From the NCBI RefSeq assembly GCF_013408245.1, contig NZ_JACBYS010000002.1, forward strand, positions 1-64,000: a stretch of DNA of 64,000 nucleotides. Reading direction: 5' to 3'. The position numbers and the translations under genes were made by a program. The stretch comes from Duganella sp. 1224. GTDB taxonomy: Bacteria > Pseudomonadota > Gammaproteobacteria > Burkholderiales > Burkholderiaceae_D. The notes beneath the pieces were generated by a model. The model worked only from the letters and a program-made list of their open reading frames with translations. It ran no database searches and was not told the DNA's origin. Of this stretch, positions 33,060-41,439 are shown piece after piece. Position 1 is the first letter of the stretch. The number at the start of each line of letters is the position of its first letter.

Positions 33060-35450
33060 ATGAACAAGAAATTCTCCGTCGTCTGCTTCGCCGCGCTGAG
33101 CTTCCCGATGCTGGCCATGGCCGCCAACGTTGCCGCCGCAGTGGCCGATATGGCCGACACCCCAGCCGCCGTCGAAACTGCGTCGGAGGCCGAAGCGGCC
33201 GCCGCCGGCCCGATCGCCACCGTCGAAGTGGCCACCCGCAAGAGCCGCTCGTCGGTCGAACTGGGCAAGAACGACATGCAGAAGATCCTGCCCGGCATCA
33301 ACCCGCTGAAGGCGCTGCAGACCCTGCCGGGCGTCAGCTTCCAGACCGCCGACCCGTGGGGCAACAACGAACAAAACCTGTCGCTGTTCATCCACGGCTT
33401 CAGCGGCCAGCAGCTGGGCTACACGCTGGATGGCGTGCCGCTCGGCGACCAGCAATACGGCAACTACAACGGCCTGTCGCCGCAGCGCGCCATCACCAGC
33501 GAAAACGTCGGCAGCGTGATCCTGTCGTCCGGCGCCGGCGACCTGTCGACCGCCTCGACCAGCAACCTGGGCGGCACCATCGAGACCTTCTCCAGCAACC
33601 CGCTGCCAAACCGCAACCTGTCGGCGCAGCAGACCGTCGGCAGCTACAGCACCTCGCGCACCTTCCTGCGCTACGACACCGGCAACTTCGGCGACGGCAA
33701 CAGCGCCTACATCTCGGCCGTGCACCACGAGCAGAAAGCCTGGGACTTCCAGGGCCGCCAGGGCGGCGACCAGGTCAACGCCAAGTTCGTCAACAACGGC
33801 AACAACGGCAAGCTGACGCTGTACTTCGCCTACTCGGACAAGATCGAGCCGAACGAGGACAGCACCGTGCGCTCGGCCACCGAGAAGTACCAGCCGTACA
33901 CCCGTCCGTTCCTGTACCCGAACTTCCAGCAGGCGTTGAACTACCTGTCGGCCACCGGCGCCACGCCGGCCGCGGACGGCAACAACTACCGCAACTACTA
34001 CAGCGACGCCCAGCGCACCGACTACCTGACCTACGCCAAGTACGACTGGAACATCAACGACAGCACCACCTGGTCCAACCAGCTCTACTACCACAACGAC
34101 GACGGCGTTGGCGTGGTGGCCGGCCCGATCGGCGTGGCCGGCCTGCCGGCGCTGTTCGCGGTCTACTTCCCGGGCCAGAATCTGAAGCAGGTGTTCGGCA
34201 ATTCCGGCTACGCCACCCGCACCACCGAGTACGCGATCAACCGCAGCGGCTGGCTGTCGAACCTCAAGACCGAGTTCGGCAACCACACACTGCAAGCCGG
34301 CCTGTGGTTCGAGCACAACCGCTCGTCGGCCTACCGCCGCTGGTACGCGCTGGACGTCAACAACCCGAGCTCGCCGTACGACCGCCCCAGCAATCCGCTG
34401 ATCACCCAGTACGGCAGCGAGATCGACAACAAGGTCGCGCAGCTGAGCCTGCAGGATGAATGGCGCGTGCGGCCGGACCTGGCGCTGCAAGCCGGCTTCA
34501 AGTCCAGCCTGCAGTTTGCCGATGGCCAGTTCCCGGTGCAGCCGAAGAACGGCGCCATCGCCAACTCGACCGCGCTGCCGGTCGGCACCATCGACACCAA
34601 GAAATGGTTCCTGCCGCAGATCGGCGGCCGCTGGGACATCACCGCGCAAGACCAGGCCTTCTTCAACGTGCAGAAGAACATGCGCCAGTTCGTCACCTAC
34701 GGCGGCGGCGGCGCGTCGCCGTGGAGCTTGTCGAGCCAGGGCGCGTTCGACCTGTTCAAGCAGACCGGCAAGCCGGAAACCTCGGTCACCTACGAAGCAG
34801 GCCTGCGCAGCAGCCACCCGTTGAACTGGGGCGCGCTGAGCGCGATCGACGGCCAGATCAACGTCTACCACGTCGACTTCAAGGACCGCCTGCTGCAGAT
34901 CAGCCCGACCTCGGTGATCTCGTCGATTATCGGCGGCAACCTGGCGGTGCTGACCAACGTCGGCAGCGTCAAGACCAACGGCGTCGACCTGTCGGCCACG
35001 GCCCACTTCGGCCGCGCCTTCTCGCTGTACAACGCGCTGTCGTACAACGATTCCAAGTACGACGACAACTACCTGAACGGCAACGCCGTGGTGCCGACCG
35101 CCGGCAAGAAAGTGCCGGGCAGCCCGGAGTGGATGAACAAGACCGTCGCCACGCTGAACGTGGCCGATACCGAGTTCCAGCTGATCGGCGACTACGTCGG
35201 CAAGCGCTACGCCACCTACACCAACGACCTGTGGGTCAAGAGCTACTTCCTGATGAGCCTGGGCGTCTCGGGCAAGCTGCCGTTCCTCAACGGCGGCTGG
35301 GTCAAGAATGCGCGCTACCGCCTGAACGTGACCAACCTGGCCAATCGCGAGGGTGACCTCAACGTGGTGGTCGGCGCGGCCAGCGGCACGTACAATACCT
35401 TCCCAATTGCACCTCGTCAGGGGTTCCTGACTTTGATGGCGGACTTCTGA
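33060..35450 (+). CDS. TonB-dependent receptor coupled to a glycerophosphodiesterase
   Basis: A 796-residue outer-membrane receptor with a signal peptide (MNKKFSVVCFAALSFPMLAMA), an Ala-rich linker and a plug domain (about residues 60-185) including KALQTLPGVSFQTADPWGNNEQ and LDGVPLGD. The 22-strand barrel ends in QGFLTLMADF. It differs from the 'NGRR' carbohydrate type; the plug resembles receptors found next to phosphoesterases in Sphingomonas/Massilia-like bacteria. The following gdpD gene starts inside its stop codon, strong evidence for a joint role, probably uptake of phosphodiester compounds. No canonical PHO or Fur box was recognised in the 114-nt upstream gap. Confidence 0.9.
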   Translation: MNKKFSVVCFAALSFPMLAMAANVAAAVADMADTPAAVETASEAEAAAAGPIATVEVATRKSRSSVELGKNDMQKILPGINPLKALQTLPGVSFQTADPWGNNEQNLSLFIHGFSGQQLGYTLDGVPLGDQQYGNYNGLSPQRAITSENVGSVILSSGAGDLSTASTSNLGGTIETFSSNPLPNRNLSAQQTVGSYSTSRTFLRYDTGNFGDGNSAYISAVHHEQKAWDFQGRQGGDQVNAKFVNNGNNGKLTLYFAYSDKIEPNEDSTVRSATEKYQPYTRPFLYPNFQQALNYLSATGATPAADGNNYRNYYSDAQRTDYLTYAKYDWNINDSTTWSNQLYYHNDDGVGVVAGPIGVAGLPALFAVYFPGQNLKQVFGNSGYATRTTEYAINRSGWLSNLKTEFGNHTLQAGLWFEHNRSSAYRRWYALDVNNPSSPYDRPSNPLITQYGSEIDNKVAQLSLQDEWRVRPDLALQAGFKSSLQFADGQFPVQPKNGAIANSTALPVGTIDTKKWFLPQIGGRWDITAQDQAFFNVQKNMRQFVTYGGGGASPWSLSSQGAFDLFKQTGKPETSVTYEAGLRSSHPLNWGALSAIDGQINVYHVDFKDRLLQISPTSVISSIIGGNLAVLTNVGSVKTNGVDLSATAHFGRAFSLYNALSYNDSKYDDNYLNGNAVVPTAGKKVPGSPEWMNKTVATLNVADTEFQLIGDYVGKRYATYTNDLWVKSYFLMSLGVSGKLPFLNGGWVKNARYRLNVTNLANREGDLNVVVGAASGTYNTFPIAPRQGFLTLMADF

Positions 35451-36652
35451 TGACCACACTGTATTTGCCCAAGCGGCTGTCGCGCCGCGGCTTCCTCCAG
35501 ACGGCGGCGGCGCTGGCCGCCACCTCGGCCGGCGGCCTGCTGCTGCCGGGCCTGGCCCAGGCCGGCAGCATGCTGGCGCCCGGCGCGCCGGCCACGCCGG
35601 ACCTGTCCGGCATGCCGGGCGTGGCGCCGGTTGGCACCGCCCAGCCCAAGCCGCTGATCTTCGGCCACCGCGGCGCCAGCGCGTTGCGTCCCGAGCATAC
35701 GCTGGCGTCGTACGCCAAGGCGATCGCCGACGGCGCCGACTATGTCGAGCCGGACCTGGTCAGCACCAGGGACGGCGTGCTGGTGGCGCGCCACGAAGCG
35801 TTCCTGAGCGAGACCACCGACGTCGCCAGCCACCCGGAATTCGCCAGCCGCAAGACCCGCAAGACCATCGACGGCGAAACGCATGAAGGCTGGTTCGTCG
35901 ACGACTTCACGCTGGCCGAACTGAAAACGCTGCGCGCGGTCGAGCGCATTCCGCAATACCGTCCGGGCAGCGCGCAGTACAACGGCATGTACCAGGTGGC
36001 GACGTTCGAGGAAATCATCGACTTCGTCGCGGCCGAGGCGGCGGCGCGCGGACGCATCGTCGGCATCGTGCCCGAGCTGAAGCACTCGACCTACTTCGCC
36101 AGCGTCGGCCTGCCGCTGGAAGACCGTTTCCTGGCCATCCTGGGCGCGCACGACTACACCCGCCGCAACCCGGTGGAAATCCAGTCGTTCGAAGTGGCCA
36201 ACCTGAAATACCTGCGCGGCAAGCTGGGCCGCCGCGCCAACCTGCGCCTGATGCAGCTGGTGATCGGCGAGAACGTGCGGCCGATGGACGTGGCGGCCGC
36301 CGGCGGCACGCTGACGTTCGCGCAGATGTGCACGCCGGCCGGCCTGCGCGACATCGCCCAGTACGCCGACGTGGTGGCGCCGCCGACGCGCAGCATCATC
36401 CCGCTGAACAAGGACGGCACGCTGGCCGCGCCGTCGTCGCTGGTGGACGACGCGCACCAGGCCGGCCTGCGGGTGGAGCCCTGGACCTTCCGTCCGGAGA
36501 ACCACTTCCTGGCCGCCGACTTCCGCAACAGCGCCGGCGACGCCGCCCGCAACGAGGCCGGCTCGATCGCCGAAATGAAACGCTACATCGCCACCGGCAT
36601 CGACGGCTTCTTCACCGACGACCCCGCCCTCGGCCGCGCCGCCCTGGGTTGA
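35450..36652 (+). CDS. Tat-exported glycerophosphodiester phosphodiesterase
   Basis: A 400-residue GlpQ/GDPD-family enzyme that hydrolyses glycerophosphodiesters to an alcohol and glycerol-3-phosphate in the periplasm. The N-terminus carries a twin-arginine signal (LSRRGFLQTAAAL, cleavage near AQA). The catalytic strand is IFGHRGASALRPEHTL, followed by YVEPDLVSTRDGVLVARHEAFL with metal-binding Glu/Asp and the second catalytic His. The C-terminal GIDGFFTDDPALG is diagnostic. It overlaps the TonB receptor stop by one base. It forms a probable two-gene scavenging unit for phosphorus or glycerol. The ATPase/importer for the product is not nearby. Confidence 0.94.
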   Translation: MTTLYLPKRLSRRGFLQTAAALAATSAGGLLLPGLAQAGSMLAPGAPATPDLSGMPGVAPVGTAQPKPLIFGHRGASALRPEHTLASYAKAIADGADYVEPDLVSTRDGVLVARHEAFLSETTDVASHPEFASRKTRKTIDGETHEGWFVDDFTLAELKTLRAVERIPQYRPGSAQYNGMYQVATFEEIIDFVAAEAAARGRIVGIVPELKHSTYFASVGLPLEDRFLAILGAHDYTRRNPVEIQSFEVANLKYLRGKLGRRANLRLMQLVIGENVRPMDVAAAGGTLTFAQMCTPAGLRDIAQYADVVAPPTRSIIPLNKDGTLAAPSSLVDDAHQAGLRVEPWTFRPENHFLAADFRNSAGDAARNEAGSIAEMKRYIATGIDGFFTDDPALGRAALG

Positions 36653-36791
36653 TGCCCGTCACGCCGGGGGACACTCCTCCGGCTGGCGTGCCACAACGCC
36701 AGGATGTGTGGGCAGGTCACTGAATACGTTCAGCCGACTTTGCACGCTTGAGCTATCCTTCCGTGATGCCCGTATTCAGACAGAGGTGAAC

Positions 36792-37274
36792 GTGGTAGCT
36801 AGCAAAAAAGATCAAAATGCCATAGGTGAGCGTGGTGAATCAATATTTTTCACGCGCATTACTGCATTACATGGGCCCAGGCCACTGTTTAAGCCAGCCT
36901 TCCTTGGCGACAAGTGGGCGGTAGCTGATTATGCGATTGAGCTCGTAGGTCATCCAGGACGATATTTTCTTGTTCAAGTCAAGGCGACTACCAATGGCGT
37001 GAATGCTATGGGCAATCTGAAGGCACAGGTTGAACATTTTCGGTATCAAAAACTCGTGAATGCCTGGATACCAACCTATGTGGTGGGTGTTGACGACTCT
37101 ACTGAAGAGGCTTACGTGTGTGCCACCCGACCACTTAAAGGCGGACTCAGCTCTATCAAGACCAGTTTTCCGCTGCGGGATCCGATCGTTCGTCAACAGC
37201 TTTATGATGAAGTCCTCGCATTCTGGAAAAAAGCTGCTGGCAAGGGCCGTCCCTGGACTTCCCGCCTTTATTAG
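36792..37274 (+). CDS. DUF4365-like PD-(D/E)XK-fold protein, first of an AT-rich pair
   Basis: A 160-residue protein beginning ASKKDQNAIGERGESIFFTRI. The Glu in GERGES, the Asp in WAVADYAIELV and the FLVQVKAT strand form a nuclease-like PD-(D/E)XK pattern (E...D...QxK, Gln replacing the usual acidic residue). This layout is typical of DUF4365-type proteins found in mobile or defence contexts. The GTG start at 36792 is chosen because AGAGG sits at proper spacing; an ATG at 36708 has none. Composition is clearly more AT-rich than neighbours, suggesting transfer. The next gene begins 9 nt after its stop. Function unknown. Confidence 0.72.
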   Translation: MVASKKDQNAIGERGESIFFTRITALHGPRPLFKPAFLGDKWAVADYAIELVGHPGRYFLVQVKATTNGVNAMGNLKAQVEHFRYQKLVNAWIPTYVVGVDDSTEEAYVCATRPLKGGLSSIKTSFPLRDPIVRQQLYDEVLAFWKKAAGKGRPWTSRLY

Positions 37275-37283
37275 GATTGATAT

Positions 37284-37748
37284 ATGAATTCCTCCGAAGC
37301 ATGGTTTATTGGACAGCGCGCCGACAGTTTGGCGACTATGTATCTGACAAGAATACCTTCGTTACGTATCGAACGCCTTTCCTCCGACATGGGGATCGAC
37401 TACTTGGTTCAAGTAGATAAACATCCCACGCAATTTTTTGGAATTATCATAAAAGCATCAAGAACGATGCGCGGACTTATTAAAGATTCATCTTTGAGCC
37501 AGAAAATGGTGGATGAACTTTTAAAACAAACGAAGAATGCCGTCTTTCCAGTCGCGTTACTTGCGGTCGATATTAAAACCGAAGAGATGAAATTCGGCTG
37601 GATCAATTTCAATTCACAAAGTAAATCCCTGAAGAGCCTATCGACCGTGGATATGCAGCCTGCCAGTAAAGAAACGCTGCAAAAAGCACTGCGGGATGTG
37701 AGGGATTGGTATGCAGAGCTGAGAAAGCAGGAGCTGTCAAATCTCTAG
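37284..37748 (+). CDS. DUF4365-like partner protein, second of an AT-rich pair
   Basis: A 154-residue protein with the same plan as its upstream neighbour: N-terminal helix MNSSEAWFIGQRADSLA, then SSDMGIDYLVQVDKH and the strand QFFGIIIKAS. If this is the same PD-(D/E)XK fold, the Asp of GID and the Lys of IIK are kept but the middle acidic/Gln position is Ile, so it may be catalytically degenerate. The rest (KNAVFPVALLAVDIKTEEMKFGWINF) matches the second half of DUF4365-like proteins. AGGA precedes the ATG at 7 nt. AT-rich (roughly 40-45% GC by eye), unlike flanking genes. An intrinsic terminator follows. Confidence 0.68.
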   Translation: MNSSEAWFIGQRADSLATMYLTRIPSLRIERLSSDMGIDYLVQVDKHPTQFFGIIIKASRTMRGLIKDSSLSQKMVDELLKQTKNAVFPVALLAVDIKTEEMKFGWINFNSQSKSLKSLSTVDMQPASKETLQKALRDVRDWYAELRKQELSNL

Positions 37749-37770
37749 CCCAGGGGTAAGAGACTCATGA

Positions 37771-37810
37771 AAAGGGCCAGAATGTTCCTTTGGCCCTTCG
37801 CTTTGTTTAG
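37771..37810 (+). terminator. Terminator after the AT-rich gene pair
   Basis: AAAGGGCCA, an 11-nt loop, then TGGCCCTTCGCTTTGTTT. It overlaps the end of the convergent hemin gene by a few bases. On the minus strand an A-rich stretch makes it weaker for that gene. Confidence 0.65.
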
Positions 37811-38988
37811 CGGCTGGCCTGGCGAGTTGTTTCGGCCCTGGGCAGTGCGGCGGTAAGGTCGATCCAGGCTTGTGGGATCGGGCGTTCTTTGCTGCGCACG
37901 CCGAAGAAGCTGACGACTTCGTTGCCGTCCCTGTCGTAAAACTCGACGTTCACCACGCCGGCGCGCTTGACGACGTAGCCGCTGACGAAGGCGCTGTCGC
38001 GCAGGTGCAGGTTGAACTCCGGGTCCAGCACATTGAAGTAGCCGCCCGCTTCTTTCACCGTGGTGATCTGGCCGCTGTAGATCTGGATGGTCGCGCTATT
38101 GCCCAGGAAAGCCATGATCGGCACTTGCTGCCTGGCCGCCTGCTCCAGCAACTGGCGTACCGCTTTCGGGTCGATGCGTTGCACCTTGTCGACCGGTCCC
38201 AGACGCAGGCCCTGCTCGCGCGTGACGCCAAACTCCGCCAGCAGGCGGTTGAACTGGTGAACGTCGTTGATTTCGTTCCACGCCGCCTGAAATTCCTTGA
38301 CGTCGATCGCGCTGTCCGGCTTGACGGCCGGCTTGAGCGGCGCCGGCGACACGTTCAGGTCGGCGCTTTGCAGCGGGTTGCGGAAGTCGGCGACGATCTT
38401 GTCGAACACGGCCACGCCGGCCTCGCTCTTGACGTACAGCTTGTGCGCGGCGTTGCCGTGCTGGTCGAAGAATTGCAGGCTGCGCATCGGCACGCCATCC
38501 TTGCCTGGCTGGACCACGGCAAACGCGTATTTCCAGTGCTTGAAGGTGAAGCGCAGGTCGATGTCGCCGCCCAGGTAGCCGCCGGCGATGTTGCGCAGGC
38601 GCGCTTCGCGTTCTTTCTCCTTGTCGGCGTCGAGGCCGGTCACTTCTTCCTGTTGCTTCAGGCGCGTGGCCACGCCGGTGCGTTCGATGACGCCGTTTTC
38701 GTTGCGCGTCAGCGCCATGACTTTGCCGAGGTCGAGCGCGCGGCGCATGATTTCGCGCGGCACGTTGTCGCCTTCGCGCAGGCGCGTGACGGTCTTGCCG
38801 AGACCGGTCGCGGCCAGCAGTTCGGCTTCCGACACATGCAGTCTGGCGGCGGCGTCGCGCAGCGCCAGCCTGGGCTCGGCGGCGCGCAGCGCGTCGTACT
38901 GTTCCTGCAGACTGGCGGCGCCGGCCGGTACGGACGAGATCAGCAAGGCGCCGGTCAGCGCCAGGGCAATGCGGTGATGAGGTTTCAT
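37807..38988 (-). CDS. ChuS/HmuS-type hemin-degrading protein with a signal peptide
   Basis: A 393-residue protein of the HemS/ChuS/PhuS family, which binds heme and may degrade it or pass it to heme oxygenase. The two structural repeats are visible: DIDLRFTFKHWKYAFAV and the matching FNLHLRDSAF, with FFDQHGNAAHKLYVK supplying the heme-ligand His (H182). The family's N-terminal helix (QEQYDALRAAEP...) follows an unexpected hydrophobic leader, MKPHHRIALALTGALLISSVPAGA, that looks like a cleavable Sec signal. Canonical members are cytosolic, so export to the periplasm would be novel. It lies 10 nt downstream of the heme TonB receptor gene and is presumably under the same Fur box. Confidence 0.88.
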   Translation of the reverse strand: MKPHHRIALALTGALLISSVPAGAASLQEQYDALRAAEPRLALRDAAARLHVSEAELLAATGLGKTVTRLREGDNVPREIMRRALDLGKVMALTRNENGVIERTGVATRLKQQEEVTGLDADKEKEREARLRNIAGGYLGGDIDLRFTFKHWKYAFAVVQPGKDGVPMRSLQFFDQHGNAAHKLYVKSEAGVAVFDKIVADFRNPLQSADLNVSPAPLKPAVKPDSAIDVKEFQAAWNEINDVHQFNRLLAEFGVTREQGLRLGPVDKVQRIDPKAVRQLLEQAARQQVPIMAFLGNSATIQIYSGQITTVKEAGGYFNVLDPEFNLHLRDSAFVSGYVVKRAGVVNVEFYDRDGNEVVSFFGVRSKERPIPQAWIDLTAALPRAETTRQASR

Positions 38989-38998
38989 GGCGAGCTCC

Positions 38999-41299
38999 TT
39001 AGTAGATCACTTTGAGGTTGACGGCATAGTTGCGGCCCGGACGGGCCTGGCGTTCGATGTCGGCCAGCGTGGCGACGCTGGTGCCGGCCGGCAGGCTACG
39101 CGACGAGGCATAGTCCCAGTACTTCTTGTCGCCGACGTTGTAGACGCCGCCGCTGAGCGTGACGTGCTGGCTGATCTTCCAGTAGGCCGTGAAGTCCAGC
39201 ACGGTGTAGCCGGGCACGGCGAACAGGCCGGCGGTGCCGCCGGTCAGCACGTCGCCGGCGGCGCGCTTGCCGCGCGCGCTGCTGGCGGTCAGCGCCGCGC
39301 CGCCGCGCAGGCCCGGATCGTCATAGGCGAAGGTGGCGTTGGCCTTGTACGGCTGCACCGACGGCAGGTCGGCCTTCCTGCCGCTGCTGGTGTTTTCCGA
39401 CGTGCCGCGCGAGGCGCCGGCCGCCAGGTTCACGCTGTAGCCTTGCACCGCCCGCAGCCACGGGCCCAGTTCCCAACGCGCGCTGAATTCCACGCCATAG
39501 ATGTTGGCCTTGCCGATATTCTCCGGCCGGAACAGGCCGAAGGTGATGGTCGGGTAGTTGACCGGATCGGCCGGCTGCGTGGCGTACTCGATGAAGTTGC
39601 TGTAGCGGGTGTCGAACAGCGCGGCGCTGAATTCCACGCCCGCCGCCGGCGCGCCCTTCAGGCCGACTTCGAAGGCGTTGCTGGTTTCCTTGTGCAGATT
39701 GGGATTGCCCAGCACGGCGTAGCCATTGCCGCTGCCGGTGTAGCTGAACGAGTCGTAGGTACCGGTGCGCTCAGCCGCCGACGGTAAGCGCGTCCCCTTC
39801 GCGTACTGCGCGTAGGCGTTGAAGCTGGGCGCCAGTTCCACCGACAGGTTCAGCGACGGCGTGACGAAGGAATCGGTTTCGGCCTTGATTTCTTTGGCGG
39901 CGGCCGGCACGGCAACGATGTAGTTCTGCAGGTTTTTGGGCGTCAGCTTGCGCTGCTCGGCGCGCAGGCCCGGCGTCAGCGTGGCGGGCTTGCCGGCCAG
40001 CGTGAAGCCGATCTCGTCGCGCACGTAGGCGACGTATTTGTCGGTGTCCATGTCGGCCATGCGGTTCTTCAGCGTGGTCTGGTGGGCGCCGGTCCTGACC
40101 ACCAGGCGGTCCTCGCGCCACGGCCGGCGCGTCTGCTGCTGCTCGTAGCTGAGACCGTAACTCAGCAGGTTGCCGCCCAGTTGCCTGGTGGCGTCCAGCG
40201 CCAGCCCCTTGCTGTCGTTGTAGTAGCCGGTGTGAATGTCGCGCACGTAGGGCTGGGCGCCGCTGATGTAGTCGGCGTGGGTCAGGTCGACCACCTCGGC
40301 TTTCTGCGTGTACAGCCGGGTGTCCAGCGTGTCGAACAGGGCGATGCCGGCCGGCGTCCACTGGTGCTCGACGCTGAAGCGGTTGCGTTTGGTATTGGAA
40401 TCTTGCGTGGCGCCGTCCGGGTAGGAGGCGCCGGTCTTGTTGTCGAAGGCGCGCTGGTGCTCGTTCTTGTAGCTGTCGATCGTCAAGCCCAGCTTCTGGC
40501 CCCTGGCGATGGTCCAGTTCAGCTTGGCCAGGATGGCGCGCGAATCCCAGTCATCGGGATTCAGCGGCGCGCTGCCGGTGCTCAGCGCCTGTTCGCCGGT
40601 GCGGTGGGCGGCGACGATCAGCGCTTGCAGGCCCGGACCGATGTCGGCCGCGCCGGTGACCGCGTGCAGGCGCATGCGGTGGTCCGAGGTGTAGCCGAAC
40701 TTGTATTCGCCGTACGCCTTGCGCTTGCCGTCCAGATAGTCCTCCGGCGCCTTGGTGATGAACGATACCGAACCGCCCAGGCCCGGCGTGCCGCCGCCGG
40801 CCGGACTGGCGCCGGAACCGATGCGCACTTCGCGGAAGGTCTCCGGGTCGAAGTAGTCGCGGCCGATGCCGAAGGCGTTGTTGGTGCTGCCGTCGGGCCG
40901 CGCGGCCGCGTCCGGCAACGAGATGCCGTCCACCTCCAGGCTGACGCGGTTGCCTTCGACGCCACGGATGTTGATGCCGGTATTGCCGGCGCCGTCCCAG
41001 ATGTTGCCGCCGCCGCTGGCCGCCGCCGGCACCGCCACCAGCGGCGCATAACGGGCGATGTTGGCCATGTCGATGGCGTTGTTCTGTTCCAGCTGGCGCG
41101 CGCTCAGCACGGTGGTGCTGCCCTTGCTGGTGGCGTTGAGGTCGTCGCGCCTGGCCTGGACCAGGATTTCCGACAGTTGCGCATCCTGCGCCACCGCCGG
41201 CAGAACGGCGGCGCCCAGCGTGACCAGCAACGCCGAGCGTACGTGTAAAGACAAGGGCGCGGCCCGGTGCCGGGCGCCCATCAAGGTAGCAGCCATCAT
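38999..41299 (-). CDS. TonB-dependent heme/hemoglobin-type receptor
   Basis: A 766-residue outer-membrane receptor of the TonB hemoglobin/transferrin/lactoferrin type. Signal (about residues 18-38, ending AVAQ), TonB box region LSEILVQARRDDL, plug core NIRGVEGNRVSLEVDGISLP, and barrel with the NPNL motif (LGNPNLHKETSN) that flanks the heme-binding His region in HmuR/HutA-like receptors. The FRAP motif is degenerate (TRLPSAAE). The barrel ends in NYAVNLKVIY. The ATG at 41299 is preferred because a longer frame would begin inside the Fur box. It is followed after 10 nt by the ChuS-like gene. Iron repression is strongly implied. Confidence 0.92.
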   Translation of the reverse strand: MMAATLMGARHRAAPLSLHVRSALLVTLGAAVLPAVAQDAQLSEILVQARRDDLNATSKGSTTVLSARQLEQNNAIDMANIARYAPLVAVPAAASGGGNIWDGAGNTGINIRGVEGNRVSLEVDGISLPDAAARPDGSTNNAFGIGRDYFDPETFREVRIGSGASPAGGGTPGLGGSVSFITKAPEDYLDGKRKAYGEYKFGYTSDHRMRLHAVTGAADIGPGLQALIVAAHRTGEQALSTGSAPLNPDDWDSRAILAKLNWTIARGQKLGLTIDSYKNEHQRAFDNKTGASYPDGATQDSNTKRNRFSVEHQWTPAGIALFDTLDTRLYTQKAEVVDLTHADYISGAQPYVRDIHTGYYNDSKGLALDATRQLGGNLLSYGLSYEQQQTRRPWREDRLVVRTGAHQTTLKNRMADMDTDKYVAYVRDEIGFTLAGKPATLTPGLRAEQRKLTPKNLQNYIVAVPAAAKEIKAETDSFVTPSLNLSVELAPSFNAYAQYAKGTRLPSAAERTGTYDSFSYTGSGNGYAVLGNPNLHKETSNAFEVGLKGAPAAGVEFSAALFDTRYSNFIEYATQPADPVNYPTITFGLFRPENIGKANIYGVEFSARWELGPWLRAVQGYSVNLAAGASRGTSENTSSGRKADLPSVQPYKANATFAYDDPGLRGGAALTASSARGKRAAGDVLTGGTAGLFAVPGYTVLDFTAYWKISQHVTLSGGVYNVGDKKYWDYASSRSLPAGTSVATLADIERQARPGRNYAVNLKVIY

Positions 41300-41375
41300 A
41301 ATGATCCAAGTGTGAGAGAGTTGAACAGCTGGCTCTCGAACGCTGGACGATCGCTGGCAAGAAAGACATATTAAC

Positions 41376-41394
41376 AATAATGATTCTCATTTAC
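41376..41394 (-). promoter_or_regulatory. Fur box upstream of the heme receptor
   Basis: On the minus strand GTAAATGAGAATCATTATT matches 15 of 19 positions of the Fur consensus (GATAATGATAATCATTATC). It lies about 77 nt before the receptor ATG at 41299 and 46 nt from the divergent plus-strand gene at 41440, so it may influence both. Confidence 0.85.
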
Positions 41395-41439
41395 AAGAGG
41401 CAATGCGATCAACATTGATAATTCCGCTACAATCAGCAC

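Noticed and set aside
36653-36700. Possible terminator after the glycerophosphodiesterase gene (CACGCC...GGCGTG)
   Set aside because: Stem interrupted and no following T-run; not listed as a feature.
37284-37748. Second AT-rich gene considered as an antitoxin with DNA-binding domain
   Set aside because: No helix-turn-helix, AbrB or RHH pattern is visible; the layout matches its neighbour's fold instead.
33060-41394. Accessory region considered as a prophage or integrative element
   Set aside because: No integrase, transposase, tRNA or direct attachment repeats were seen; only the short AT-rich pair is compositionally foreign.
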